This document shows positions 54,930-63,674 of a stretch of DNA of 64,000 nucleotides, in pieces. The DNA is from Paenibacillus periandrae (GTDB taxonomy: Bacteria; Bacillota; Bacilli; Paenibacillales; NBRC-103111). Both the position numbers and the translations under genes were made by a program. Each line of letters starts with the position of its first letter. The stretch's first letter is position 1. The stretch covers positions 248,001 through 312,000 of the forward strand of contig NZ_JAJNMU010000004.1 in NCBI RefSeq assembly GCF_022458865.1. Reading direction: 5' to 3'. The notes under the pieces are model-generated. The model made no database searches. It saw only the letters and a list, made by a program, of their open reading frames with translations, and had not been told where the DNA came from.

Positions 54930-54961
54930 GCAGCCCCCAGACAAAATGACCTGGGGGCTGC
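54930..54961 (-). terminator. Terminator hairpin after the peptide-binding protein gene
   Basis: GCAGCCCCCAG and CTGGGGGCTGC are perfect 11-bp arms around a 10-nt loop, 18 bp after the stop codon. The downstream TTATATAAAGG has few T residues, so it may act as a 3'-end-stabilising hairpin or a weak terminator. Confidence 0.65.
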
Positions 54962-54978
54962 CAAAGCTCGGGCGGCCA

Positions 54979-56565
54979 TTACTTGATAAATGTATCCTCC
55001 AGCGTAATGCCGGATTGGAACGATAAGAATCCCGGCATGTTCTTAAATCCTTCGACGTTCGCCTTCATTCCAAAGGCTTGCTCGCGCCAAGATAAATACA
55101 CGAACGGCGACAAGTCCAGCGCACGGTCAATCAATTTTTCATAGATTTCCTTACGTTTCGTATCATCCAGCTCTTTTCTTCCGTCGATCAGCAGCTTGTT
55201 AATTTGTGCGTCATCAAAGAAAGCTGAATTGTTAAGTCTTGCAGGGCCGCCGGTGTAGAAGTTGCTCAGCCAGTCTGCATCTGTTATATCCCCCGATGTA
55301 CCCGCCACAACAAAATCATAATTGCCTTCGGTATTTTTCTTCACACGGGTAGCCCAATCAGGAAGGTCAAGCTCAATGTCAATCCCAACCTTCTTTAGCT
55401 CGGACTGAACAGCAACCGCCGTTTGCTGGTGGAATGAAAATTGTGAAGTAGCTAGCAATCGCGCTTTAAAGCCGTTAGGATAACCCGCTTCTGCAAGAAG
55501 CTTCTTCGCCTTTTCAATATTGTACTCGAAATAGTTCTCATTCTTTTCATTATAACCCATATAACCTTGCGGGATAGCCATACCGTAGATCGGCTTCCCG
55601 CGACCGTTGAACGCTGTGTTGATAATCGACTTGCGTTCGATCGCATACGAAATGGCCTTTCTGACTCTAGGATCGCTGAACGGTGCAAACTGCGTATTGA
55701 ATTGCAGCTGCATAAAAGGTCCGCTTACACTATCAAGCTTCAGCTTCGTGTCCTGCTCAATCGCAGCCGCGTCCTTCCAAGGCACATAGTCGATCAAATC
55801 CACATCGCCGGCTTTAAGCGCATTGACTCTTGTGTTCTCATCCGGATAAAAAACGAATCTTATATTATCCAGCTTACCCTTATCCTTCTTATAATACCCA
55901 TCGAACTTTTTCACAACAAACTCTTGACCCTTCGTCCATTTAACAAACTGAAAAGGACCTGCTCCCATTGGGGCTGAGTTCAAGTCGCCATTTTTCTCCT
56001 CGGTCCACTTCTTAGATACAATAACCGACTCGGGTAGAGCTAAGTAGTGAATGAAAGGAGCGGATGGCTCTTTTAATATGAAAGCAACCGTTTTGGCGTC
56101 AGTCGCTTCAATCTTGTCGATGACAGATAATTCATTGCGGAACGTCCCGTTATTTTTCGGATTCGCGATTCTCTCGAAAGTATATTTCACATCCTCAGCG
56201 GTTACAGGATCGCCGTTTTGAAATTTAGCGTCGCGAAGCTTAATTGTGTACGTTTTCTTATCAGATGATAAAGAATAAGACTCCGCCAATTCATTGCTTA
56301 ACTTACCTTCCTTGTCATAATTGACCAACCCGCGATAGATAGCAAGTTTGATCGTTCGTCCTGGACCGTTCTGCACCAGCGGGTCCATGCTCGTCGGCTC
56401 GCCGGATAGACCGAAGATGAGGTTGCCGTTTTTAGTACTTCCTTTATCCGTGTTGTCGGCTTTGGCAGAATCCGCCGCTTTGTTCGGCTCAGCCCCTCCA
56501 CAGCCGCTCACAATCAAAGCAACAACCATAATTAAGAACATCATTCTAGACAAACGCTTCACCAT
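54979..56565 (-). CDS. Peptide/opine-type solute-binding lipoprotein (SBP family 5, DppA/OppA-like)
   Basis: 528 residues. The signal peptide ends in a lipobox (IVSGC). The mature protein shows the family 5 signature: LIFGLSGEPTSMDPLVQNGPG, DPVTAEDVKYTFERI, APMGAGPFQFVKWTKGQEFV, FSDPRVRKAISYAIERKSII and KKLLAEAGYPNGF. It binds di- or oligopeptides, nickel, opines or glycated compounds. It is the last gene of an operon with two ATPases and two permeases. The adjacent frl-like genes make a glycated amino acid or peptide a reasonable ligand. Confidence 0.9.
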   Translation of the reverse strand: MVKRLSRMMFLIMVVALIVSGCGGAEPNKAADSAKADNTDKGSTKNGNLIFGLSGEPTSMDPLVQNGPGRTIKLAIYRGLVNYDKEGKLSNELAESYSLSSDKKTYTIKLRDAKFQNGDPVTAEDVKYTFERIANPKNNGTFRNELSVIDKIEATDAKTVAFILKEPSAPFIHYLALPESVIVSKKWTEEKNGDLNSAPMGAGPFQFVKWTKGQEFVVKKFDGYYKKDKGKLDNIRFVFYPDENTRVNALKAGDVDLIDYVPWKDAAAIEQDTKLKLDSVSGPFMQLQFNTQFAPFSDPRVRKAISYAIERKSIINTAFNGRGKPIYGMAIPQGYMGYNEKNENYFEYNIEKAKKLLAEAGYPNGFKARLLATSQFSFHQQTAVAVQSELKKVGIDIELDLPDWATRVKKNTEGNYDFVVAGTSGDITDADWLSNFYTGGPARLNNSAFFDDAQINKLLIDGRKELDDTKRKEIYEKLIDRALDLSPFVYLSWREQAFGMKANVEGFKNMPGFLSFQSGITLEDTFIK

Positions 56566-56620
56566 ACTTCATGCCTCCCCTTATTGTTTATAATACGGTA
56601 TTTATAATAGGGACATCCAT

Positions 56621-56754
56621 TAAAAGTCCGGTGAATAAGGAGCGAAGCGACCAAATTGACCTGGAGAAGCGTTATACATTCCAAAAAATATGGAAACAAC
56701 AGCGATCGAAAGGATATTTGGTCGCGCAGCGGAGACTTATTTACCGGACTTTTA
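56621..56754. repeat. Long palindromic intergenic repeat, copy B
   Basis: A 134-bp element whose ends, TAAAAGTCCGGTGAATAAG and its near-exact complement (one mismatch over 19 bp), are the clearest of the three copies. The internal GGAGAAGCGT and GGAAACAACAGCGATCG stretches match copy A (3865-4037), which is longer by one central arm. It sits inside the dpp-type operon, between permease and binding-protein genes, where a stable hairpin could affect relative expression. Confidence 0.7.
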
Positions 56755-56780
56755 GAAATGGTGCCATTATTACCAAAAGC

Positions 56781-57605
56781 TTAAGAGCGGTTTAATTTCG
56801 GATCCAAAATGTCTCTCAGACTGTCTCCCAACAAATTGACGGCTAGAATGGTGATGCCTAAACATAGAGAAGGCCAAACGGCATACATCGGGTTCAAGCT
56901 AATATACCCCCTTGATTGACCAATCATTTGCCCCCATGAAGGTTCAGGGGGAATTACGCCTAATCCTAGAAAGCTAAGTCCGGATTCAAGAAGAATGGCG
57001 GCAGCTATAGTCAAGCTGATCTGGATGATCAGCGGGGACATAATGTTGGGTAAAATACAGCCGAACAACACCCGCATATGAGATGCCCCCAATGACAGTT
57101 CACTCTCTACATATTCCTGCTGCTTGACCTGCAAGGTCGATGAGTAGGCGATCCGTGCAAAGTGAGGAGCATAGACGATTCCGATAATAATGATCAGATT
57201 TTTGATGCCTGCTCCCCAGAAGCCTACGACCATCAATGCCAGCAATATCGGCGGGAAGCACAAAACGATATCCACAGCCCGCATAATCGTTTTTTCAACA
57301 ATTCCCCGGAAGTAGCCTGATACGATCCCGAGCAGCAGCCCAACGGTAAATGCGACTATAGTAGAGCCTATCGCTACAGTAAGCGAAGGGCGTATTCCCA
57401 AAATTAGCCTGCTTAATATGTCTCTGCCAAATTCATCCGTGCCGAAGGGATACTCCGGCAGGGTAGATTTCAGTACGATATCGGGATGGATTTCCAGCGG
57501 ATCATGAGGAATGATCCACGGTCCGATCGCGGCAATGATTAATATAGGAAGCAGCACTAAAAAGCTGATGACAAACGTTCTGTTCCTGATGCACTTGTTC
57601 AGCAT
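56781..57605 (-). CDS. dppC: ABC permease, DppC/OppC-like
   Basis: 274 residues with six membrane helices. The N terminus has the long outside loop beginning PHDPLEIHPDIVLKSTLPEYPFGTDEFGRDILSRLILGIRPSL, typical of OppC/DppC. The EAA-type loop EYVESELSLGASHMRVLFGCILPNIM is near 165-190. It forms the membrane pore with the DppB-like permease. AAGGAGT lies before the ATG. Confidence 0.92.
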   Translation of the reverse strand: MLNKCIRNRTFVISFLVLLPILIIAAIGPWIIPHDPLEIHPDIVLKSTLPEYPFGTDEFGRDILSRLILGIRPSLTVAIGSTIVAFTVGLLLGIVSGYFRGIVEKTIMRAVDIVLCFPPILLALMVVGFWGAGIKNLIIIIGIVYAPHFARIAYSSTLQVKQQEYVESELSLGASHMRVLFGCILPNIMSPLIIQISLTIAAAILLESGLSFLGLGVIPPEPSWGQMIGQSRGYISLNPMYAVWPSLCLGITILAVNLLGDSLRDILDPKLNRS

Positions 57606-57659
57606 ACATCCAACTCCTTGACGATATTCGGCATCTCACAGTACGTGCTGCCTTTGGCT

Positions 57660-58604
57660 TTAGCGAACTCTTGGGTCCATAAAGCCATACAACAGATCAA
57701 CCCATATGTTAACTACGATAAAGAATGTGGCCATAACGACGATACAGCCCTGAATTAAAGGATAATCACGGTTGGCTATCGATTTGACCAGCAGCGTACT
57801 CATTCCCGGCCAGTTAAACAAATACTCGATGAGCACCGTACCCCCGATCAGGTTGCCGAGCTGCAGGCCGATGATCGTGATGACGGGAATAATCGCATTC
57901 CGGAAAGCATGCTTAGAGATAATCTTCCACTCTGGTACCCCTTTTGCTCTAAGCGTTTGAATAAAATCCTTATTTAATACCTCCAGCATCGACGAACGCG
58001 TCATTCTTGCGATCGAAGCCGCCAAGCCGAGTGCCAGCGTTAAAGAAGGCAGGATCAGGCGCAGCATATGCTTACCCGGGTTATCGGTAAATTCGACAAA
58101 GCCGCTGGCAGGAAGCCATTGAAGCTTGAAGCTGAACATGAGAATCATAAAGGCGCCCAGCACATAGACGGGGAAAGAAACGCCTAATGCCGCCACAGAC
58201 GAAAGCGCCAAATCAATGAAGCTCTGCCGTTTCAAGGCAGCGGCAATACCAAGCGGCACTCCGATGATCATGGCGAGAATGATCGATACAATCGCCAGCT
58301 CTATGGTGTTCGGAAGCCTTTGCGAGATATATGTGTTGACCGGGGTTTTATCATAAAGAGATTGCCCCAAATCAAATTTCACAAAGTTAACAAGCCAATT
58401 CCAATACTGCATAAATAAAGGCTGGTCCAGCCCAAGCGTATGGCGCATTTCCGCCACTGCCACAGCGTCTCCTCCTCTTTCCGTACCCAGTACGAGAACG
58501 GCAGGATCACCTGGCATAAAGTGAATCAACGAAAACACCAAAGTACCGACGACAAGCACCTGAACGATAAGCAGCACTACTTTTTCACCCAAATAACGTA
58601 CCAT
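57660..58604 (-). CDS. dppB: ABC permease, DppB/OppB-like
   Basis: 314 residues, six membrane helices. It begins with the family pattern VLLIVQVLVVGTLVFSLIHFMPGDPAVLVLG and contains the loop FIQTLRAKGVPEWKIISKHAFRNAIIPVITIIGLQLGNLIGGTVLIEYLFNWPG. It lies 4 bp after the DppF-like ATPase gene and is co-translated with it. It works with DppC, DppD and DppF to import small peptides or similar compounds. Confidence 0.93.
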   Translation of the reverse strand: MVRYLGEKVVLLIVQVLVVGTLVFSLIHFMPGDPAVLVLGTERGGDAVAVAEMRHTLGLDQPLFMQYWNWLVNFVKFDLGQSLYDKTPVNTYISQRLPNTIELAIVSIILAMIIGVPLGIAAALKRQSFIDLALSSVAALGVSFPVYVLGAFMILMFSFKLQWLPASGFVEFTDNPGKHMLRLILPSLTLALGLAASIARMTRSSMLEVLNKDFIQTLRAKGVPEWKIISKHAFRNAIIPVITIIGLQLGNLIGGTVLIEYLFNWPGMSTLLVKSIANRDYPLIQGCIVVMATFFIVVNIWVDLLYGFMDPRVR

Positions 58605-58608
58605 TCGA

Positions 58609-59622
58609 TCACCCTCTATTCAGCAAAACCGGTTGTTGTACTTCTGCACTTGCGTTTGTAAATAAGTGGCATGCAACGGCATGCCTGTCGCTTAGCTCAA
58701 TAAACTCTGGTGCGACCTCGCTGCAAATCGGCATGACCTCCTTGCACCTTGTACAGAACCTGCAGCCTGTCGGCGGATTAACAGGGCTTGGAACGTCGCC
58801 GCTCAATATAATGCGCTCCTTGTTGAAATCGGGGTCCGGCATCGGGATGGCGGACAGCAGCGCTTTCGTATATGGATGTCTGGCATTAGCGTATAATTCC
58901 TCAGCATCGGCAATCTCGACAATACTCCCGAGGTACATGACAGCTATACGGTTGCTCATATGCTTGACGATCGATAAATTGTGGGAAATAAACAAGTAGG
59001 TCAAACCAAATTCTTTCTGCAGATCGTCGAGCAAATTGAGAATCTGGGATTGGATAGACACATCCAAAGCGGATACAGCCTCATCGCATACGACAAGCTT
59101 GGGATTTAACGCAATCGCCCGTGCGATTCCGATCCGCTGCCTCTGGCCCCCTGAAAATTCATGAGGATAACGGTTGATATATTGTGGACTTAGGCCCACT
59201 AATTCCAGCAGACGCTTAACCCTTTTGTCCTTGTCCGCTCCGGCAGCCGCACCGTGAATTTCAAACGGCGCTCCTATGATCTGTCCAACCGTTCTTCGCG
59301 GATTTAGCGATTCGAACGGCTTCTGAAACACCATCTGAAATTTGCCGCGCTGCTTCCTTAAATGCTCGCCCTTCAATTTCAACAGGTCGATATTTTCAAA
59401 TTTAATTTCACCGCTGTCAGCATCGGTAAGCCGCATAATGACGCGGGACAGCGTGCTTTTCCCACAGCCGGATTCACCGACAAGTCCGAAGGTCTCCCCC
59501 TTGAATATGGAGAAGCTGACATCGTCAACCGCCTTGACATATCCGAGCCGTTTTGAAAAAAAACCCTTTTTTAAAGGGAAATACTTTTTAACGTTGTTAA
59601 CCTCCAAAAGAATCTCCTTCAT
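58609..59622 (-). CDS. dppF: ABC transporter ATPase, DppF/OppF-like
   Basis: 337 residues. Walker A GESGCGKSTLSR, Q-loop FQKPFESLNPR, signature FSGGQRQRIGIARAI, Walker B LVVCDEAVSALDVSIQ and the H-loop ISHNLSIV are all present. The C-terminal oligopeptide-transport module has the cysteine pattern CRFCTRCKEVMPIC seen in iron-sulfur-binding Opp/Dpp ATPases. It overlaps the DppD gene by 4 bp (ATGA). Confidence 0.94.
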   Translation of the reverse strand: MKEILLEVNNVKKYFPLKKGFFSKRLGYVKAVDDVSFSIFKGETFGLVGESGCGKSTLSRVIMRLTDADSGEIKFENIDLLKLKGEHLRKQRGKFQMVFQKPFESLNPRRTVGQIIGAPFEIHGAAAGADKDKRVKRLLELVGLSPQYINRYPHEFSGGQRQRIGIARAIALNPKLVVCDEAVSALDVSIQSQILNLLDDLQKEFGLTYLFISHNLSIVKHMSNRIAVMYLGSIVEIADAEELYANARHPYTKALLSAIPMPDPDFNKERIILSGDVPSPVNPPTGCRFCTRCKEVMPICSEVAPEFIELSDRHAVACHLFTNASAEVQQPVLLNRG

Positions 59623-60611
59623 CCCGCCTCACCTTCCCTCCATGCCTGATCCAGCTTCCAGCAGCGAGCCTTGCCGTTATGACAGGCTTGCATCATCTCC
59701 GGTTCTTTTTGCCGACAAATATCAGCCGCATCCGGGCATCTGGGGCTAAACCGGCAGCCGTCCGGCATCGAGCTGATGCTCGGAACGATGCCGCTAATGC
59801 TGTAAAGCTTTTCATTCTTTTGACCCATATGAGGGATCGATTTGATGAGTCCTTGGGTATACGGATGCTGCGGATTGTGAAAAATCGACCTGACATCCCC
59901 CTCCTCCATGACTTTTCCCGCATACATAACGGCAACACGGTCAGCCATTTCGGCTACAACTCCGAGGTCATGCGTAATCAGCATAATGCTCATATTCATT
60001 TCGTTCCTGATTTTTTTCAACAATTCCAGAATTTGCGCCTGCACCGTCACATCTAGCGCCGTAGTGGGCTCGTCCGCAATAAGAAGCTTGGGGCTGCATG
60101 ACAGCGCCATCGCAATACTGATTCGCTGGCACATCCCTCCGGAAAGTTCATGGGGATAAGCATTCATACATCGTTCCGGGTGAGGGATGCCAACTTGCTT
60201 TAGCAGTTCTATCGCTTTGTCGTACGCATCTTGATGCGATATTTTCTGATGTATTCGAACGGCTTCAATAACCTGGCTGCCGCAAGTATATACGGGATCC
60301 AAAGCCATCATCGGGTCCTGAAAAATCATCGCGATGGACTTCCCCCTAATTTGTGACATTTCCTTTTTTTTAACCTTTAGCAAATCCCGACCTTCAAACG
60401 AGATCTCGCCTGTCGTTATTTTCCCTACCGCGGGAATGAGATTCATCAGGGAAAGCGAGGCTACGGTTTTCCCACTCCCGCTTTCGCCGACAACACACAC
60501 GATTTCCCCCTTATTAATCGTTAAATTAACGCCGCTAATCGCCGGGAACACACCCTTGTCCGTCTTAAACTCTGCAGTCAGGTTGCTAATTTTCAATAGG
60601 GCATCACTCAT
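59619..60611 (-). CDS. dppD: ABC transporter ATPase, DppD/OppD-like
   Basis: 330 residues from the ATG at 60611, after GGGAG. Walker A GESGSGKTVASLS, Q-loop FQDPMMALDPVY, signature LSGGMCQRISIAMAL, Walker B LLIADEPTTALDVTVQ and H-loop ITHDLGVV are intact, and the C-terminal module has CRFSPRCPDAADIC. It is the first gene of the transporter operon (D-F-B-C-A). The 290-bp region upstream separates it from the GntR gene and holds a candidate operator. Confidence 0.94.
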   Translation of the reverse strand: MSDALLKISNLTAEFKTDKGVFPAISGVNLTINKGEIVCVVGESGSGKTVASLSLMNLIPAVGKITTGEISFEGRDLLKVKKKEMSQIRGKSIAMIFQDPMMALDPVYTCGSQVIEAVRIHQKISHQDAYDKAIELLKQVGIPHPERCMNAYPHELSGGMCQRISIAMALSCSPKLLIADEPTTALDVTVQAQILELLKKIRNEMNMSIMLITHDLGVVAEMADRVAVMYAGKVMEEGDVRSIFHNPQHPYTQGLIKSIPHMGQKNEKLYSISGIVPSISSMPDGCRFSPRCPDAADICRQKEPEMMQACHNGKARCWKLDQAWREGEAG

Positions 60612-60714
60612 AAGTATCACTCCCAGCTTTGTTCGCCCGACAACGATGTAATCGCTCCAAGACTATTTGTATCGCACTACATCTAACATGAATATAACAT
60701 AATTTATTAATCTC

Positions 60715-60732
60715 TCTATAACTCATTATAGA
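60715..60732. promoter_or_regulatory. Candidate operator/promoter of the dpp-type operon
   Basis: TCTATAACTCATTATAGA has perfect 7-bp arms around CTCA. On the minus strand it contains TATAAT, a consensus -10, pointing to dppD. No good -35 is visible at 16-18 bp. The UTRA-type GntR repressor gene lies immediately upstream, so this palindrome could be its binding site, although it does not match a known HutC-subfamily consensus. Confidence 0.35.
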
Positions 60733-60901
60733 TATATGTCATATTTCATACCATGCAATACCGTATGTTTTCCTTGTAAATTCATATCGTATTTTATAAA
60801 AAAAGCACGATCCTGAATCAGCCGGGAAGAACGATTCTGATTTGATCTACGATATTCAGAATTTGTTGTATTATCGTCTTATAATTGAAAGTACATGCCA
60901 T

Positions 60902-61624
60902 CTACATTTGAAACCGGAATCGGTCACCACGGGAAATAATTTTAACATATTCCATAACCTGTCTTTGCTCTGAATATACCAATGCAGTCATCAGAAACAT
61001 GGACGCGCCTTTCGCGGTATTCAACAGTCTGCTCTCACTCGGTGAAGCGTAGACGAGCTCCAGCGTTTTACTAGAATATGCAGGCCGCAGGCCGTATCTT
61101 TTGTCCAGTATCTGATACAAGGATTGGTCAATCAGATTTTCATGCTGAATCCCTGGACACCGTTCCACCGACAAGTAGGAGGTTTCCAGCGAAACCGGTT
61201 CATCGTTAATGAGCCGGAGCCGCTGAATTTCAGCGATCCCGGAGTTTTCCGGCACTCCCAGCAATAAGGCCATCTTCGGGGACGCAGGCGTGACTTTGAT
61301 GTCCATGGATTTGGCTCCTGCAATCATCCCTCGTGCCTGCATACGATCCGTGAAGCTGGTCACATTAACAAGCTCCCGTTCGATTTTCGGCTTGGATACG
61401 AAGGTCCCTTTGCCCTGCCTCCGGGCTAATATCCCGTCATTCACCAAATCCTCAATCGCTTTGCGGACGGTAATGCGGGAAACTCCATACTCTGCGGCTA
61501 AATCCAGCTCGGCGGGAAACCTGTCGCCAAACTGAAGCTGATCCGATTGAATCAATTCCCGGAACTGCTCGGCCAGCTGGACATACAGCGGAGTTGAAAT
61601 AGCGGGATCCAGTATGTTCTTCAT
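60902..61624 (-). CDS. GntR-family regulator with UTRA domain (HutC/FrlR type)
   Basis: 240 residues from the ATG at 61624, which is preceded by CAGGTGA. The winged helix occupies about 10-75 (ELDLAAEYGVSRITVRKAIEDLVNDGILARRQGKGTFVSKP), and a UTRA effector domain about 95-238 (AEIQRLRLINDEPVSLETSYL). UTRA domains bind phosphorylated sugars or amino acids. Because FrlB- and FrlD-like genes are immediately upstream, it most likely resembles FrlR, which responds to fructosamine 6-phosphates. Probable targets are the transporter and its own operon. Confidence 0.9.
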   Translation of the reverse strand: MKNILDPAISTPLYVQLAEQFRELIQSDQLQFGDRFPAELDLAAEYGVSRITVRKAIEDLVNDGILARRQGKGTFVSKPKIERELVNVTSFTDRMQARGMIAGAKSMDIKVTPASPKMALLLGVPENSGIAEIQRLRLINDEPVSLETSYLSVERCPGIQHENLIDQSLYQILDKRYGLRPAYSSKTLELVYASPSESRLLNTAKGASMFLMTALVYSEQRQVMEYVKIISRGDRFRFQM

Positions 61625-61801
61625 GAGGCGTTCACCTGCCTTTATCAATGACTTCGGGCTGCTCTTTGCTCAGGCAACAGCTTATGTCTCACTTTGAAAG
61701 GAACAACTCGGCTACACCATCCGTTTGTAGGAAAAACGGCCACGGCACAGTGAAATGCATCTGTACCATGACCGCAGGAATGGTTGTACGCTTGCTGCAA
61801 A

Positions 61802-62806
61802 TTAATAAGGAACCTTGAACATGTAACGCCGGGTTTCAAGCGGATGATTTCTGGTTTTCGACAGCGCCAAGGCAAACATGCGCAGTACGACATTGATGAC
61901 GAGCGGAGCCAGATACCCTTTCATTTCTTCATCAATGCCGGTAAGATCAAAGTTATTGGCATCGACCACAATCAGCTTTTCACCGTATTGTTTAAGGAAC
62001 GTCAGCGCCCGCTCTTCCAAAGGACGGGTTTCATCCAAGCCCATTAACAGAATGAATGGAACGTCCTTATCCAGTATCTCGAATGGTCCGTGGAAAAATT
62101 CCCCGGCATGAATGGCGTGAGAATGAATCCGCTGCATCTCCATCAATATGCATATGGCGAAGGAGTAAGCCATACCGTAGCTCGCTCCACTAGCCATCGT
62201 ATACATGATTTTTTCATCCTTATATTGCTCGGCATATGCTTGTACCTGATCTGCATTCTGTTTCATGACTCGCTCGAATACAGTACCGAGGTTGTCCAGA
62301 CTGCTCAGCAGCTTTTCGTATTTATTGTTGCCTTCCTTCACATACAAAAGCCCCATGGCCAATTTATAAAGGATGGCATAGTTCATAATTTCCGGGAGCG
62401 GCTCCATATTGCCGGCCGAAATCCAGCTGTAGTTAACAATGAAATCAGACTCCTCGGCAAGCGGGGCCGTTTCCACATACATCAGCGAAACCGTTAAAGC
62501 GCCTTTGCTTTTGGCAAATTTGGCAGCCTCCGTCGTTTCTGGAGTCTTGCCTTTATGCGAGCACAAAATGACTAATGAATGCTCATCCAACGATTGCGGA
62601 TTTCTGTGAATGAATTCATTGGAGCTATAAATTTCAGCTGTAATCTTGCTGGATTCACGGTCAATGAAATATTTGCTCGGATACATAAGTGCCGATGAAC
62701 CGCCGCACGCCACGTAAAACACGCGGGTAATCGTCCTTTGTTTAAAAGCTTCGAAAATCCGTTCAAGCTGCGCATTTGCATTCATATAAGGTGTTGAGTT
62801 TACCAT
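61802..62806 (-). CDS. frlB: SIS-domain fructosamine-6-phosphate deglycase (FrlB-like)
   Basis: 334 residues with two SIS domains and no glutaminase domain: FYVACGGSSALMYPSKYF near 30-47, SHKGKTPETTEAAKFAKSKGA near 85-105 and MASGASYGMAYSFAICILMEMQRIHSHAIHAGEFFHGPFEILD near 200-245. The last is the region that shapes the active site of FrlB and GlmS. FrlB splits fructoselysine- or fructosamine-6-phosphate into glucose-6-phosphate and the free amine. AGGAGG precedes the ATG. The FrlD-like kinase gene next to it supports the assignment. Confidence 0.85.
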   Translation of the reverse strand: MVNSTPYMNANAQLERIFEAFKQRTITRVFYVACGGSSALMYPSKYFIDRESSKITAEIYSSNEFIHRNPQSLDEHSLVILCSHKGKTPETTEAAKFAKSKGALTVSLMYVETAPLAEESDFIVNYSWISAGNMEPLPEIMNYAILYKLAMGLLYVKEGNNKYEKLLSSLDNLGTVFERVMKQNADQVQAYAEQYKDEKIMYTMASGASYGMAYSFAICILMEMQRIHSHAIHAGEFFHGPFEILDKDVPFILLMGLDETRPLEERALTFLKQYGEKLIVVDANNFDLTGIDEEMKGYLAPLVINVVLRMFALALSKTRNHPLETRRYMFKVPY

Positions 62807-62830
62807 TTGGATAGTCCTCCTGTAATTTGC

Positions 62831-63655
62831 TTATTGTTTTTTCTTGCCGTGGCCAAAAGCGCCGTAATACCCGCAAGTGACCGCAGCTGACCGGGAAGCT
62901 TGAAGGAGTGCGGCCTTTACATCACGATGCTCGTGATAATGTGCAAGGAAGCCCCCGATAAAAGAATCACCCGCACCCATCGTATCGACAACATTGCCTG
63001 TCGTATGGGGCTGGCTGAAGATGATGCCGTCCTCCGAAAATACAGCAGGCGCAGCACCTCTTGTTACACCAGCCACCTTTACTCCCAGTTGGTGAACATC
63101 CTTGAACAAGACACTGATTTCGCCGTGTGACATGTCGCTGCCCGAGAAAAAAGCATAGGTCAAATACGGGCAAACACGCTGTAAATATGCCTTGTCCCAT
63201 CGCTTCGTTGTGGAAAAATCAAACGAAAGCGGTTTATGCGCCAAACGGAACAGCTCATGCTCGATATCACTGTTAACACTCATGTGCACGACGTCATATT
63301 CGTTAATATAGTCGATATCCGTTTGCGTAAGCTGAAGCATGAGCAAGGACTGTACCCGGATCCCCCGGTTCGTACCTACGAAAATCCGGTCGCCCTCCTC
63401 ATCGAGAGCAACGACTGCTTCGCCACTAGGGCCGTATGCCTGGCGAATACGGGACATATCGATTCCTTCTTCAACCATACATTTCACTACATGCTCTGCC
63501 GCCGCATCATCCCCGACGATTCCCAGATAAGCGCATGCGCTCGCACCGTTGCGTTTACTGGCGACCGCCACATTCAAAGCGTTGCCTCCCGGGTACATCA
63601 GCCCTTGGTCCTGATAATAATCAACAACGTTATCTCCGATTCCAATCAGCTTCAT
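62831..63655 (-). CDS. frlD: PfkB-family fructosamine 6-kinase (FrlD-like)
   Basis: 274 residues. It begins IGIGDNVVDYYQDQGLMYPGGNALNVAVASKR, close to the FrlD N terminus, and has the PfkB signature VVDTMGAGDSFIGGFLAHY with the catalytic aspartate near 240. The order frlD-frlB-gntR resembles frl operons of Bacillus and enterobacteria. FrlD phosphorylates O6 of the fructosyl part of Amadori compounds for deglycation by FrlB. The amino-acid part cannot be told from sequence. Confidence 0.87.
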   Translation of the reverse strand: MKLIGIGDNVVDYYQDQGLMYPGGNALNVAVASKRNGASACAYLGIVGDDAAAEHVVKCMVEEGIDMSRIRQAYGPSGEAVVALDEEGDRIFVGTNRGIRVQSLLMLQLTQTDIDYINEYDVVHMSVNSDIEHELFRLAHKPLSFDFSTTKRWDKAYLQRVCPYLTYAFFSGSDMSHGEISVLFKDVHQLGVKVAGVTRGAAPAVFSEDGIIFSQPHTTGNVVDTMGAGDSFIGGFLAHYHEHRDVKAALLQASRSAAVTCGYYGAFGHGKKKQ

Positions 63656-63674
63656 GGTCTCGCTCTCACCTCTT

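Noticed and set aside
60780..60840. Possible terminator of the gntR gene
   Set aside because: CAGAATC and GATTCAG pair only as a short imperfect stem that is separated from the T run by other bases; support is too weak to list.
61645..61893. 82-codon frame between frlB-like and gntR genes
   Set aside because: It overlaps the end of the frlB-like gene and lacks a start with a ribosome site. No family is recognisable, though a decayed gene cannot be excluded.
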